A program made the translations under genes and the position numbers. Below are positions 26,090 to 34,851 of a stretch of 56,030 nt of DNA, piece after piece (the stretch's first letter is position 1; the number at the start of each line of letters is the position of its first letter). Source of the stretch: CAZADA01 sp964636945. Its GTDB lineage: Bacteria; Pseudomonadota; Alphaproteobacteria; Caulobacterales; Maricaulaceae. The notes beneath the pieces are model-generated. The model was given only the letters and a program-made list of their open reading frames with translations, did no database searches and was not told the origin of the DNA. The stretch lies in contig CAZWVH010000010.1 in the NCBI GenBank assembly GCA_964636945.1, positions 1-56,030 on the forward strand. The letters run 5' to 3'.

Positions 26090-26113
26090 TCGCAATTCGT
26101 TCGTCAATTGCGA
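26090..26113 (+). promoter_or_regulatory. Perfect inverted repeat before the second yceI gene
   Basis: TCGCAATT and AATTGCGA form a perfect 8-bp inverted repeat around the 8-base loop CGTTCGTC. It ends 27 bases before ATG 26141. It could be a regulator site or a 5'-UTR hairpin; the sequence alone does not decide. Confidence 0.45.
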
Positions 26114-26140
26114 AAACTTCCATCATAAGGGGTGAATTCC

Positions 26141-26767
26141 ATGATGAAATCAGCATTACTTAGCGCCGCCGCCACACTGGTTTTAACCGGCGCCGCAAGC
26201 GCTCATCTGCAAGACGATGGTACTGACTGGATGGCCTATGCGGGCACTTACGACATGGACGACAGCCATGCGGTGGTGACGTGGAGCATCCAGCATTTGG
26301 GTCTGTCACAGTATACCGCGCAGTTTGAGACGGTCACTGGCCAGCTGACCATCGACGCCGAAAATCTCTCCAATTCGTCGGTAATCGCCACAATCGCCGC
26401 AGACAGCGTCGACACTGACTACACGGGCGAGAAGGACTTTGACGCCGAAGTTGAAGGATTTCTCGGCGCGGCCGAAAATCCCGAAATCACCTTTGCATCA
26501 ACCGGTCTGGAACTGACTGGCGAGCGCACTGGCGTTCTGACCGGCGATCTGACCTTGGCCGGCGTGACCCAGCCGGTCGAATTGAATGTGATTTTGACCG
26601 GCGCGCTGGAGAGCCATCCGTTTGTCGGCCGTCCTGCATTGGGCTTCACCGCTACGGGATCGATCAGCCGTTCAAACTTCAATTTTGAGCTTCCCGGACC
26701 GCTCCAAGGCGGGCTTGGCGACGAAGTGAACGTGGTCGTCACAGCAGAATTCATTAAATCTGAGTAG
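26141..26767 (+). CDS. YceI-family periplasmic protein
   Basis: The 208 residues have a classical signal peptide (cut after GAASA|HLQ) and a YceI barrel with DMDDSHAVVTWSIQHLGLSQYTAQF and the later LTGDLTLAGVTQPVELNV that defines the family. Such proteins carry isoprenoid quinones or precursors. It differs from the first copy by being soluble. ATG 26141 follows AAGGGG; a GTG at 26132 is the alternative. A strong terminator follows the stop. Confidence 0.94.
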   Translation: MMKSALLSAAATLVLTGAASAHLQDDGTDWMAYAGTYDMDDSHAVVTWSIQHLGLSQYTAQFETVTGQLTIDAENLSNSSVIATIAADSVDTDYTGEKDFDAEVEGFLGAAENPEITFASTGLELTGERTGVLTGDLTLAGVTQPVELNVILTGALESHPFVGRPALGFTATGSISRSNFNFELPGPLQGGLGDEVNVVVTAEFIKSE

Positions 26768-26773
26768 CCTATC

Positions 26774-26811
26774 AGCCGGCCCGTGGGTGAAAGTCGTGCG
26801 GGCCGGCTTTT
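26774..26811 (+). terminator. Rho-independent terminator after the second yceI gene
   Basis: A 10-bp perfect stem AGCCGGCCCG/CGGGCCGGCT has its arms at 26774-26783 and 26799-26808 and is followed by TTTT. It separates the two single YceI genes from the cytochrome b561 fusion gene. It lies 6 bases after the stop. Confidence 0.9.
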
Positions 26812-26841
26812 CATTGACCCCTGACTGCACGGGATACGGGA

Positions 26842-28101
26842 ATGACCGCCGCAACCCAGAGATACACCACCGGCGCCATCATTTTGCATTGGGCCATCGC
26901 CGTCATGATCGTCCTGCAAGTGATCGGCGGGGTGTGGATGACGGGTCTGGCGGACTCAGCGTTGAAATTTAATGTCTATCAATTCCATAAGACGGCGGGG
27001 CTCATCGTCTTATTCCTCAGTCTTGCGCGGATTGCGTGGCGTATTTTGAACCCGCCGCCCCCCATGCCGCCCATGCCGGGGTGGCAGGCGACCATCGCTA
27101 AGGCGACGCACTGGATTTTTTACGGACTGATCATCGCCATCCCCCTCACGGGCTGGATGTATGTCTCCGCCAGTCCACGCGGCGTGCCGACGCTGTTGTT
27201 CAATCTGGTTGAATGGCCGCATTTGGCGGGCTTGGTGAATATGGCGGTCTCGGACGTCGAAACAGGGGGCTGCGCCGGCTTTGCCTTCACCAAGTCCTGC
27301 ATCGCACCGATCCTCAGTGAAACTCACGAAATTTTGGCCTTCGCCACCATGGGGCTGTTGGTGTTACATCTCGGCGCCGCACTCAAGCATCAGTTTGTGG
27401 ACAAGGATCAATTGCTTGCGCGCATGGCGCCGCGCGTGTTCGGCCCCACGCTGGCCGTTGCGCCCTCGCCTCGCAGCACATCCATTGCGGCATTAGTCTT
27501 TTTCGTTCCGCTAGCCTTGGGCCTCGCCGCCGCAATGTTGTCGGGATCGGGGGCATCAACCACGCCGAGCGAAACGCAAAATCAGGCCGAACCGTCTGGC
27601 GCGGAGACCTGGGCGGTGGACCACGACCAGAGCAGGCTGTTTTTCACCGTGACCTACAATGGTCAGGACTTGACCGGAGATATTCCAAATTGGCGGGCCG
27701 ACATTCAATTCGACCCCAACCAGCTCGAGCAAGCCTCGGCCACGATCGTGATTGACGCGGCGACGATCAAAACTGGCGACGCTTTTTTTGACAACACCAT
27801 GGCGCGCAGTGATGGACTGCAACTCGATCGCTATCCGCAAATCACCGTCGCCTTGACCAATTTCCGGCAAGGCGTCGACACTGACTATGTGGCCAACGCG
27901 GAAGTGAGCATGGTGAACCGCACAAAAACGCTGGAGTTTCCCTTCTCATTGGCCATTGATGACGACACCGCGAAGATGTCGGGCGAGCTAGATTTTGATC
28001 GGTTCGACTTCGATTTGGGCCGCATCAATGATCCCAATGCCAACTATGTCTCGGAAACCGTGACAGTGTCAGCCAATGTGACAGCGGCGCGCAGCCCATG
28101 A
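26842..28101 (+). CDS. Cytochrome b561-YceI fusion protein
   Basis: This 419-residue fusion holds a di-heme cytochrome b561 domain (residues about 5-185) and a YceI barrel (about 245-419). The b561 part has four helices with the heme His candidates in ILHWAIAVM, YQFHKTAGL, SETHEILAF and LLVLHLGAALKHQF. A fifth helix (AALVFFVPLALGLAAAML) places the YceI domain in the periplasm. The natural reading is quinone-linked electron transfer, with YceI delivering or holding the quinone. It overlaps tsaC by 4 bp (ATGA). Confidence 0.94.
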   Translation: MTAATQRYTTGAIILHWAIAVMIVLQVIGGVWMTGLADSALKFNVYQFHKTAGLIVLFLSLARIAWRILNPPPPMPPMPGWQATIAKATHWIFYGLIIAIPLTGWMYVSASPRGVPTLLFNLVEWPHLAGLVNMAVSDVETGGCAGFAFTKSCIAPILSETHEILAFATMGLLVLHLGAALKHQFVDKDQLLARMAPRVFGPTLAVAPSPRSTSIAALVFFVPLALGLAAAMLSGSGASTTPSETQNQAEPSGAETWAVDHDQSRLFFTVTYNGQDLTGDIPNWRADIQFDPNQLEQASATIVIDAATIKTGDAFFDNTMARSDGLQLDRYPQITVALTNFRQGVDTDYVANAEVSMVNRTKTLEFPFSLAIDDDTAKMSGELDFDRFDFDLGRINDPNANYVSETVTVSANVTAARSP

Positions 28102-29042
28102 TCCCTGTCATTACAGGGGATGACATGGGGGTCCAACAGGCCGCGCAAGCTCTACTTGCCGGCCGCTTGGTCGCGATTCCCACCGAGACGGTGTACGGAT
28201 TGGCGGCGTTGGCAAGTGATGACGACGCCGTGGCAAGTCTATACGCGGCCAAGCAACGTCCCGAGTTTAATCCCCTCATAGTTCATGTCATCGGCGCCGA
28301 CTCCGCGCGCGAACTGACGGACTGGCCCGAGATTGCGGATGCCTTGACGCAGGCATTCTGGCCAGGTCCGCTGACCCTTGTGCTCCCCAAGAAGGCTGGA
28401 GCGCCGGTGAGCGAATTGGCGACAGCCGGATTAGACACCGTCGCGGTTCGTTCGCCTGCCCATCCCGTATCACGGGCTGTGATCGCGCTCACCGGACCGC
28501 TGGTCGCGCCAAGCGCAAACCGATCAGGCTATCTCAGCCCCACCACAGCCAGCGATGTGGCGAAAAATTTTTCCGACGAAATCGCTCTCATATTGGACCA
28601 TGGGGCAACTCGCCACGGTGTGGAGTCAACGGTTTTGGCCATAACGTCCGATGAGATCACGCTACTTCGTCCCGGTCCGATTGCGCTGTGTGAACTGGAA
28701 GGCGCCATTGGCCGGGCCATTACCCGCAGAACAGATATGCAAAAGCCCTTGAGTCCCGGTCAGACACTCCAGCATTATGCCCCAAAACGCGCCAAGCTAC
28801 GCCTAAACGCTGATGGCCCGAAGGCGCGCGAAGCCTATCTCGGCTTTGGCCCCGGACCGTGGTCTGTCCTCAACCTATCACCCAATCAAGACCTGACCGA
28901 AGCGGCGGCGAACTTGTTCAGCTATCTGCGCGCGCTTGATGATGCTGGATACGCCAATATTGCCGTGGCTCAGATCCCCAACGAAGGGTTGGGTGAAGCC
29001 ATTAACGACCGTTTGCGCCGTGCGGCCGGAGAACATTCCTAG
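28098..29042 (+). CDS. tsaC: L-threonylcarbamoyladenylate synthase (Sua5 type)
   Basis: The enzyme makes threonylcarbamoyl-AMP for t6A37 modification of ANN-decoding tRNAs. The 314 residues contain the YrdC domain (GRLVAIPTETVYGLAALASDD and KQRPEFNPLIVHV split, APSANRSGYLSPT near residue 140) and a C-terminal Sua5 domain (SPGQTLQHYAPK onward). It is therefore the longer Sua5 form. The start lies inside the end of the b561-YceI gene, so translation is probably coupled. Confidence 0.94.
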   Translation: MIPVITGDDMGVQQAAQALLAGRLVAIPTETVYGLAALASDDDAVASLYAAKQRPEFNPLIVHVIGADSARELTDWPEIADALTQAFWPGPLTLVLPKKAGAPVSELATAGLDTVAVRSPAHPVSRAVIALTGPLVAPSANRSGYLSPTTASDVAKNFSDEIALILDHGATRHGVESTVLAITSDEITLLRPGPIALCELEGAIGRAITRRTDMQKPLSPGQTLQHYAPKRAKLRLNADGPKAREAYLGFGPGPWSVLNLSPNQDLTEAAANLFSYLRALDDAGYANIAVAQIPNEGLGEAINDRLRRAAGEHS

Positions 29043-29101
29043 TCAAGACTTTGTTTAGAATCTGAAACTATCCCTTTCTGCATCAATGAGGGCAGAAGGC
29101 C

Positions 29102-29281
29102 ATGAAGACTGCACAATTCTTTTACCCTGGCTTTGAGTACGCGGGCTTTGAATCGAAATTCGATTGCGCGCTTACCATCTTGTTGTGTGACGTTGTCGTG
29201 ACCTGGCACGCGGTCCGCGAGCCCTTTCAGCGCCTGACCGCACGACTGGCTCCGCGCCTTGCTCCACAATTCGACGCTTAA
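29102..29281 (+). CDS. Small hypothetical ORF (59 aa)
   Basis: The region between tsaC and the FAD-oxidase gene holds an ATG at 29102 with an AGAAGG ribosome-binding site 5 bases upstream. The 59-residue product begins MKTAQFFYPGFEYAG and ends with an amphipathic Arg/Leu stretch. It has no recognised family. A competing minus-strand frame (29039-29329) covers the same bases, so only comparative data can decide which, if any, is real. Confidence 0.3.
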   Translation: MKTAQFFYPGFEYAGFESKFDCALTILLCDVVVTWHAVREPFQRLTARLAPRLAPQFDA

Positions 29282-29339
29282 GCCGCAAAATCCCACTCCA
29301 GACTTGGTCTTGTGATCGATCATCGTCATATCGATCAGT

Positions 29340-30776
29340 ATGGATGCTCAAGCCGACACCTCGCCGATTGCAGCGCTCAAGCAAATTCTTCGAGCGGATT
29401 TGTGGACCGATGATCCAGACCTCATAGGCGGCCGGCTTGAAGATTGGCGCGGGCGCTATCGCGGCCACGCTCCGCTTATGGCCTTGCCGCGCTCCACATC
29501 CGATGTGGCGGACATTGTCAGCGCTTGCGCGCGCCTGGGCGTGGCGATTACGCCGCAAGGCGGCAATACGGGCTTAGTGGGCGCAGCCACGCCCCAAGGC
29601 GAAATTCTGTTGAGCACCCAACGCCTGACGGCGATCCGCGCGGTGGATCCCACCAATATGGCTTTGGTCGCCGAGGCGGGCGCCACTCTTTCGCAAGTTC
29701 AAACTGCCGCGCGCGAAGCCGGCCTGATGTTCCCCATGAGCCTCGGCAGTGAGGGCGCGGCAACCGTGGGCGGATTGATCTCGACCAACGCCGGAGGCGT
29801 CAATGTGGTGCGCTACGGCATGATGCGCGACCTGGTTTTGGGGCTCGAGGTTGTATTGCCGGATGGCCGCGCGTGGGATGGTGTGCGCGCACTGCGCAAG
29901 GACAACCGCGGCTATGACCTCAAACAGCTCTTCATTGGCGCGGAAGGCACGCTAGGCGTGGTGACCGCCGCAGTGCTGAAACTGTTTCCAGCGCCCAAAC
30001 ACACCGCGACCGTGTTTGGCGGCGCGCCCTCTGCCCACAACGCTATTGAGTTATTGGCAAAATTGCGGGCTGAAATGGGTGATGGCGTGAGCGCAATTGA
30101 GCTAATCCCGCGCATCGGTGTTGATTTGGTGCTCAAGCACATTCCTGGCGTGCGCGATCCATTGGATGCACTCCATCCTTGGTATGTTCTTATCGATGTG
30201 GGCTTTACCGCCGCCGCAGGCGCCGCTCATGACGAGCTGGAAAGCCTGTTGGCCAAGGCAATCGCGGACGGCTTGCTGACCGATGCCGTTCTGGCGAAGA
30301 ACGAGGGCGAGGCCCGCGCACTGTGGACCTTGCGCGAAACGCTCCCCGAAGCGGAGAAGAAGGCTGGCCGGGCCATAAAGCACGATATTTCCACGCCGCC
30401 TGGGGCGATTGCGCGCTTTTTGGAGCGCACCCAAAGCGCTATTCACGCGGCCATGCCTGACGCGGCGATTATTGCGTTTGGCCATGTGGGCGACGGCAAT
30501 TTGCATTTTAATGTAACGCGCGACGGCGGTTTGTCGGCGGAGGAGGTGGAGCGGCTATCTCCTCAAATCAACGCCATAATCTATGATGCGGTCGCCGAGT
30601 TTGGCGGTTCGATCTCCGCAGAACATGGTATCGGCGTCCTCAAGCGCGAGCTGCTCGCCGAACGCTATCCGACAGTCGAATTGGACATGATGCGCGCGAT
30701 CAAGTCAGCGCTCGACCCGGCCAACATTATGAATCCGCGAGTGCTTGTGAGTTCCGAAACGAAACTCCCCCACTGA
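29340..30776 (+). CDS. FAD-binding oxidase (D-2-hydroxyglutarate/lactate dehydrogenase type)
   Basis: The 478 residues begin with a VAO/PCMH FAD domain: PRSTSDVADIVSACARLGVAITPQGGNTGLVGAA, split, and LGSEGAATVGGLISTNAGG near residue 140. A FAD-linked oxidase C-terminal domain follows, with the metal-binding GHVGDGNLHFN near residue 382 and SISAEHGIGVLKRELL. These marks fit the D-2-hydroxyacid dehydrogenase group. The substrate could be D-2-hydroxyglutarate or D-lactate. Confidence 0.92.
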   Translation: MDAQADTSPIAALKQILRADLWTDDPDLIGGRLEDWRGRYRGHAPLMALPRSTSDVADIVSACARLGVAITPQGGNTGLVGAATPQGEILLSTQRLTAIRAVDPTNMALVAEAGATLSQVQTAAREAGLMFPMSLGSEGAATVGGLISTNAGGVNVVRYGMMRDLVLGLEVVLPDGRAWDGVRALRKDNRGYDLKQLFIGAEGTLGVVTAAVLKLFPAPKHTATVFGGAPSAHNAIELLAKLRAEMGDGVSAIELIPRIGVDLVLKHIPGVRDPLDALHPWYVLIDVGFTAAAGAAHDELESLLAKAIADGLLTDAVLAKNEGEARALWTLRETLPEAEKKAGRAIKHDISTPPGAIARFLERTQSAIHAAMPDAAIIAFGHVGDGNLHFNVTRDGGLSAEEVERLSPQINAIIYDAVAEFGGSISAEHGIGVLKRELLAERYPTVELDMMRAIKSALDPANIMNPRVLVSSETKLPH

Positions 30777-30869
30777 GTCTGGCCTTGCCATTGAGAATAC
30801 GAGTAGACAATTGCCACAATCCCATGTCCCACAACGAGCGCCGTGTTCCGGCCTGGAGGAAACAACGCC

Positions 30870-31667
30870 ATGCTGGTTGTCCTGAGCCCCGCTAAAGACC
30901 TCGATTTCTCCAATTCTCCCCACGAAGGCTTGGAGTTCTCCGCGCCGCACTTTGTCGATGAAGCCGCCAAGCTGGCCAAAGCCACCAAGCGATTGAGCCG
31001 GCGCGACATTATCAATCTGATGGGCGTTTCGGAAAAGTTGGCGGACCTGAATTACCAACGCTTTCAAGCGCTCTCACCTGACGACGACAGCCTGGCTGAT
31101 CACCGCATGGCCGCTGCGTTCGCGTTTGCTGGCGACGTTTATCGGGGACTGGAAGCGCGCACGCTCACAAGACCGGATCTCGAGTTTGCCCAAACTCATT
31201 TGCGCCATTTGTCGGGGCTCTATGGGCTATTGCGTCCCTTAGACGCGATCGAGCCTTACCGGCTGGAAATGGGCTCAAAGCTGAAAACCCGCCGGGGCGC
31301 CAATCTTTATGACTTTTGGGGCGACCGGATCGCCAAAGCGCTTGACGCCGACCTCGCCAATCACGAGGACAAAGTGGTGATCAATCTCGCCTCGGATGAG
31401 TATGCAAGGGCCATCGACCGCAAAGCGCTCAAGGCGCGTTTGGTCAATGTGGCCTTCAAGGATGTCAAGGATGGCAAAGCGCGGTCTTTATTCTTGTACG
31501 TCAAACGCGCACGCGGCTTGATGGCGCGCTGGATCATTGAAAATCGCATTACGTCGCCTGAACGCCTGGCAGATTTTGACGTGGAGGGCTATAGGCTCGA
31601 CAACGATGCGAGCCGACCGGACGCCCTGATTTTCAAACGCCCCCAGCCGATGAAAAAGGCGGCCTGA
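30870..31667 (+). CDS. yaaA: Peroxide-stress protein YaaA
   Basis: The 265-residue protein starts MLVVLSPAKDLDFS, the diagnostic N-terminus of YaaA/DUF328. It has LSGLYGLLRPLDAIEPYRLEMG near the middle and INLASDEYARAI later. In E. coli YaaA limits free iron damage during peroxide stress. The ATG at 30870 has a GGAGGAAAC ribosome-binding site; the in-frame start at 30843 lacks one. Confidence 0.95.
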   Translation: MLVVLSPAKDLDFSNSPHEGLEFSAPHFVDEAAKLAKATKRLSRRDIINLMGVSEKLADLNYQRFQALSPDDDSLADHRMAAAFAFAGDVYRGLEARTLTRPDLEFAQTHLRHLSGLYGLLRPLDAIEPYRLEMGSKLKTRRGANLYDFWGDRIAKALDADLANHEDKVVINLASDEYARAIDRKALKARLVNVAFKDVKDGKARSLFLYVKRARGLMARWIIENRITSPERLADFDVEGYRLDNDASRPDALIFKRPQPMKKAA

Positions 31668-31715
31668 CCCACCCATTGGTTTGCTATTTTTTACAGCCGA
31701 TACAGGAGCCTCTTT

Positions 31716-32504
31716 ATGTTCGACGTTCAGGGCCACGCTGCGGTCATCACTGGATCGACGAGTGGCATTGGTCACGCCATTGCCGAAGGCCTGGCTAAGG
31801 CTGGCGCGCATGTCATGCTCAATGGCCTCGGCGACGCCGAGGAAATCGAAGCCACCAGGGCCAAGATGGAAGCCGATTTTGGCGTCAAAGTGCGCTACCA
31901 CCCGGCCAATATGCTCAATTCCGAAGAAATTGCGGACATGGTCACCGCGGCCGAACGAGAATTTGGCCGCCTGGATGTCCTCGTGCCCAATGCCGGCATT
32001 CAGCACGTTTCTCCCGTGGATGAGTTTCCAAATGAGAAGTGGGAAGCCATCATCAGTATCAATCTGAGTTCGGCGTTTTACGCGGCCAAGGCCGCCATCC
32101 CGATCATGAAGAAACAGGGGCGCGGCCGGATCATCAATATTGCTTCGGCGCATGGATTGCGCGCCTCTCCGTTTAAGTCCGCTTATGTGGCTGCAAAGCA
32201 CGGCGTTGTTGGGCTGACCAAGGCCATTGCGCTCGAGTTGGCCGAGCAGAACATCACCTGCAACGCCATCTGCCCGGGCTACGTCAAGACGCCGCTGGTG
32301 GAGGGGCAAATCGCTGACACCGCCAAGTCGCGCGGCATTTCAGAGGACGACGCATTACGCGACGTCATCCTTTACGCCCAACCCACCAAACGCTTTGTCG
32401 AATATGAGGAGTTGGTCGGATTGACGCTGTATCTGGCCTCGGACCTTGGCGCGTCGGTGAACGGAACGGCGCTTTCCATTGATGGCGGCTGGACGGCGAA
32501 ATGA
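31716..32504 (+). CDS. bdhA: 3-hydroxybutyrate dehydrogenase (SDR)
   Basis: The 262 residues match bacterial D-3-hydroxybutyrate dehydrogenase: VITGSTSGIGHAIAEGLAKAG, VPNAGIQHVSPVDEFP with the substrate-site Gln-His, catalytic Ser-Tyr-Lys in NIASAHGLRASPFKSAYVAAKHG, and CPGYVKTPLVEGQI. It interconverts 3-hydroxybutyrate and acetoacetate with NAD, serving PHB use. The patatin-like gene lies 53 bases downstream, which may hint at polymer or lipid turnover, but this is inference. Confidence 0.93.
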   Translation: MFDVQGHAAVITGSTSGIGHAIAEGLAKAGAHVMLNGLGDAEEIEATRAKMEADFGVKVRYHPANMLNSEEIADMVTAAEREFGRLDVLVPNAGIQHVSPVDEFPNEKWEAIISINLSSAFYAAKAAIPIMKKQGRGRIINIASAHGLRASPFKSAYVAAKHGVVGLTKAIALELAEQNITCNAICPGYVKTPLVEGQIADTAKSRGISEDDALRDVILYAQPTKRFVEYEELVGLTLYLASDLGASVNGTALSIDGGWTAK

Positions 32505-32557
32505 CCTTCGCGTATTGAGCTTGCTGCAACGCAGCAAGAGCGCAAACGGGGACCACC

Positions 32558-33595
32558 ATGTCGCAGAAGAAGGTTGCGTTGGCGCTGCAGGGCGGCGGCG
32601 CCCACGGGGCATATACGTGGGGCGTGCTCGATGCACTCCTCGAATCCAAATCCATCATTCCCGTTGCGATCTCCGGCGCCAGCGCTGGCGCGATCAACGC
32701 AGCGGCGTTAGCCTCAGGTTGGCTGCATGATGGACGTCATGGCGCCCGCAATACGCTCGAAGCCTTATGGCGCGCTGTGGCCAGCACTGAAGCCAGCCAG
32801 ACTGCTGCAGCCAATGCCTGGCGATCGCTGCTTGGAGGGGTCACACACGACGCCATGATGGCCGTTGCCGGCATGCTCGCCCGGTTGACAAGTCCCTATG
32901 AGCGCAATCCGCTCAATATCAATCCGCTGCGCGATATCATCGCCAAACACATTGATTGCGACCAGCTCAGCAAACGCAGCGCCATTGATCTTTTCGTGGC
33001 CGCCACCCCCGTGCGCACCGGTGGATTGAAAGTATTTTCCCGAAAAGAATTAAGCACCGATGTCCTGCTCGCTTCGGCCTGCCTACCCACCGTGTTTCAT
33101 GCAGTGGATATTAATGGTGTGGCCTATTGGGACGGTGGATATGGCGGCAATCCGCCATTGTGGCCCCTAGTGGGCGATGATCGTCCGGCCCGCGATGTGA
33201 TCATCGTCCATGTTAATCCGCTGTCAAAGGACAAAAACCCGCACAATATTAAGGAAATCGGCAATCGGCTGGGTGAGGTCGGTTTTAACGCCCCACTTTT
33301 GGGTGAGCTCAGAGCGCTGCGTCACCTCCGGCGCATGCCCGGCTCGCGTGGATTGGCCGCGCTGTTCGGAGCAGGGCAAAAACCGGTGCGACTGCATTCT
33401 ATCGCCGCAGATGACGCGCTTGGTGAGTTTGGCGCCGACACAAAAATGCGGACCGATTGGGCGTTCCTCAATGAATTGTTCGTTCGCGGCCGCGAAACGG
33501 GGACCGCTTGGTTGCACGCACACGAACGCGATCTTGGTGTGCGCGATTCCCTCGATCTTGAAGCGCTTTTGCGCGATGTGGACGGCGAATTATGA
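32558..33595 (+). CDS. Patatin-like phospholipase family protein
   Basis: The 345 residues have the patatin layout: oxyanion block LQGGGAHGAYTWGVLDALLE, the nucleophile elbow ISGASAGAINAAAL with Ser in G-A-S-A-G, and the catalytic Asp in YWDGGYGGNPPLWPL. The family hydrolyses acyl esters of lipids. There is no signal peptide, so it acts in the cytoplasm or at the inner leaflet. It overlaps the NUDIX gene by 4 bp. Confidence 0.93.
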   Translation: MSQKKVALALQGGGAHGAYTWGVLDALLESKSIIPVAISGASAGAINAAALASGWLHDGRHGARNTLEALWRAVASTEASQTAAANAWRSLLGGVTHDAMMAVAGMLARLTSPYERNPLNINPLRDIIAKHIDCDQLSKRSAIDLFVAATPVRTGGLKVFSRKELSTDVLLASACLPTVFHAVDINGVAYWDGGYGGNPPLWPLVGDDRPARDVIIVHVNPLSKDKNPHNIKEIGNRLGEVGFNAPLLGELRALRHLRRMPGSRGLAALFGAGQKPVRLHSIAADDALGEFGADTKMRTDWAFLNELFVRGRETGTAWLHAHERDLGVRDSLDLEALLRDVDGEL

Positions 33596-34026
33596 CGGCC
33601 CGCGCGCCCGTGGTCGCCGTGGGGGTTGTTTGCTTTCGCGGCCCCGACGAAGTGCTGCTGATCAAGCGCGCCCGCCCTCCTCTGGCGGGCAAATGGTCAA
33701 TTCCCGGCGGCAAGGTTGAACTTGGCGAACCGCACCAAGCAACTGCGCTGCGCGAACTCTACGAAGAAACCGGCGTCGACGCTGAGCTTATCGGGTTAAT
33801 CGACATTGTGGATTCCATCGAGACGCATGCACATGGCGACGTTGTGAGTCACTATGTTCTGATCGACTTCGTCGCGCGCTGGAAATCAGGCGACGCACGC
33901 GCCGGGGATGACGCCGCCGCCGCGCAGTTCACCCCCTTTGAAGAGGCGGTGAAACGATTGAGTTGGGACCAAACCCGCCGTGTTCTTCACAAGGCGCGAT
34001 CCTTGTTCTGCGCTGACGCACGTTGA
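33592..34026 (+). CDS. NUDIX hydrolase
   Basis: The 144 residues carry a full NUDIX box, G-x5-E-x7-R-E-L-x-E-E-x-G-V, seen in GGKVELGEPHQATALRELYEETGV split across residues 40-63. An ADP-ribose-type or nucleoside diphosphate-linked substrate is likely but cannot be named. The start overlaps the patatin stop (ATGA), so the pair is co-translated. Confidence 0.94.
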   Translation: MTARAPVVAVGVVCFRGPDEVLLIKRARPPLAGKWSIPGGKVELGEPHQATALRELYEETGVDAELIGLIDIVDSIETHAHGDVVSHYVLIDFVARWKSGDARAGDDAAAAQFTPFEEAVKRLSWDQTRRVLHKARSLFCADAR

Positions 34027-34125
34027 ATGCCTAGCTTCGCGACCCAACCCCGCCTATGTATGGATGTCATTTGTGATCGGCCGGCGAGGGTCGATTATTC
34101 GCGCGCGACAGCATGGAGACGCTCT

Positions 34126-34515
34126 ATGGCGATACGCACGAGCGGCGCAATTCTAGGCTTCCTTTTTTGGATGGCGGCGGCCGGGGGAACAGCCCATGCC
34201 CAGGCGGCGCCACAAATGAGTCCGGCTGAAGACGTGGAAGCGCTGGCGCAAATCATTGGCGCAATCCATTTTCGCCGACAGGCCTGCGTCGGTCGGGACG
34301 ATCAGACCTGGCGGCAACAAATGGTGCGGCTGATGGAGCTTGAAGCGCCTGAAGACGGCAACCGTCGTCAAAGGTTCGTGCGTGCGTTTAATGCTGGTTA
34401 TGCCAATGAAGAGCGTCTACGTCCCACTTGCGCCCAAGGTCGCGAAGCTGAGCTACGCTTGGCGGCCGAAGGACGCCGCCTATCTGAACGCCTTGTGAGT
34501 CAATTTCTCAGGTAA
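34126..34515 (+). CDS. TIGR02301-family exported protein
   Basis: This 129-residue protein has a signal peptide (ends GTAHAQA) and the TIGR02301 body: PAEDVEALAQIIGAIHFRRQACVG and FVRAFNAGYANEERLRPTC, with a Cys pair. The family is confined to Alphaproteobacteria and has no known role. ATG 34126 (MAIRTSG) is chosen because it starts the signal peptide and follows GGAG. A frame from 34027, at the NUDIX stop, adds 33 unlikely residues. Confidence 0.85.
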   Translation: MAIRTSGAILGFLFWMAAAGGTAHAQAAPQMSPAEDVEALAQIIGAIHFRRQACVGRDDQTWRQQMVRLMELEAPEDGNRRQRFVRAFNAGYANEERLRPTCAQGREAELRLAAEGRRLSERLVSQFLR

Positions 34516-34602
34516 GCGTAGCGTCTTTGGATTGAGCGTCTTAAACAGGTAGGGATAGTCTGGTCTGACATGATGACTGAGGCCGGCGAGGAGAGGAATA
34601 TC

Positions 34603-34851
34603 GTGCCGCAAACCCACGGGCCCAACGAAGATGAACAAAAATCCCTGGCGCTGGAGCTGATCCTGCAGGCTTGGGATGAGGCGTTAGGCCGTGGATGCCA
34701 GCCGGAATTGATTGCCACGTCGGCGATCTTCGCCGCCCTCACCGACATGGTGGACACCTATGGTGAGGAACCGGTGGCGGACATGGCCGATAGCTTGGCC
34801 GAACGTATTCGCCGCGGCGAATTTTCCATGCGCGACGGGCAAACGCACTAA
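34603..34851 (+). CDS. Small helical hypothetical protein
   Basis: An 82-residue acidic, mostly helical product follows the TIGR02301 gene. The GTG at 34603 has a GGAGAGGA site 7 bases upstream and is preferred; ATGs at 34570/34573 in the same frame have no site. The centre (LILQAWDEALGRGCQPELIATSAIFAALTDMV split) resembles small cytoplasmic proteins seen in Caulobacterales, but I cannot name a family. Confidence 0.6.
   Translation: MPQTHGPNEDEQKSLALELILQAWDEALGRGCQPELIATSAIFAALTDMVDTYGEEPVADMADSLAERIRRGEFSMRDGQTH

Noticed and set aside
29039..29329. 96-aa minus-strand ORF between tsaC and the FAD-oxidase gene
   Set aside because: It overlaps the end of tsaC, has no clear ribosome-binding site and no family resemblance; the plus-strand small ORF is better supported.
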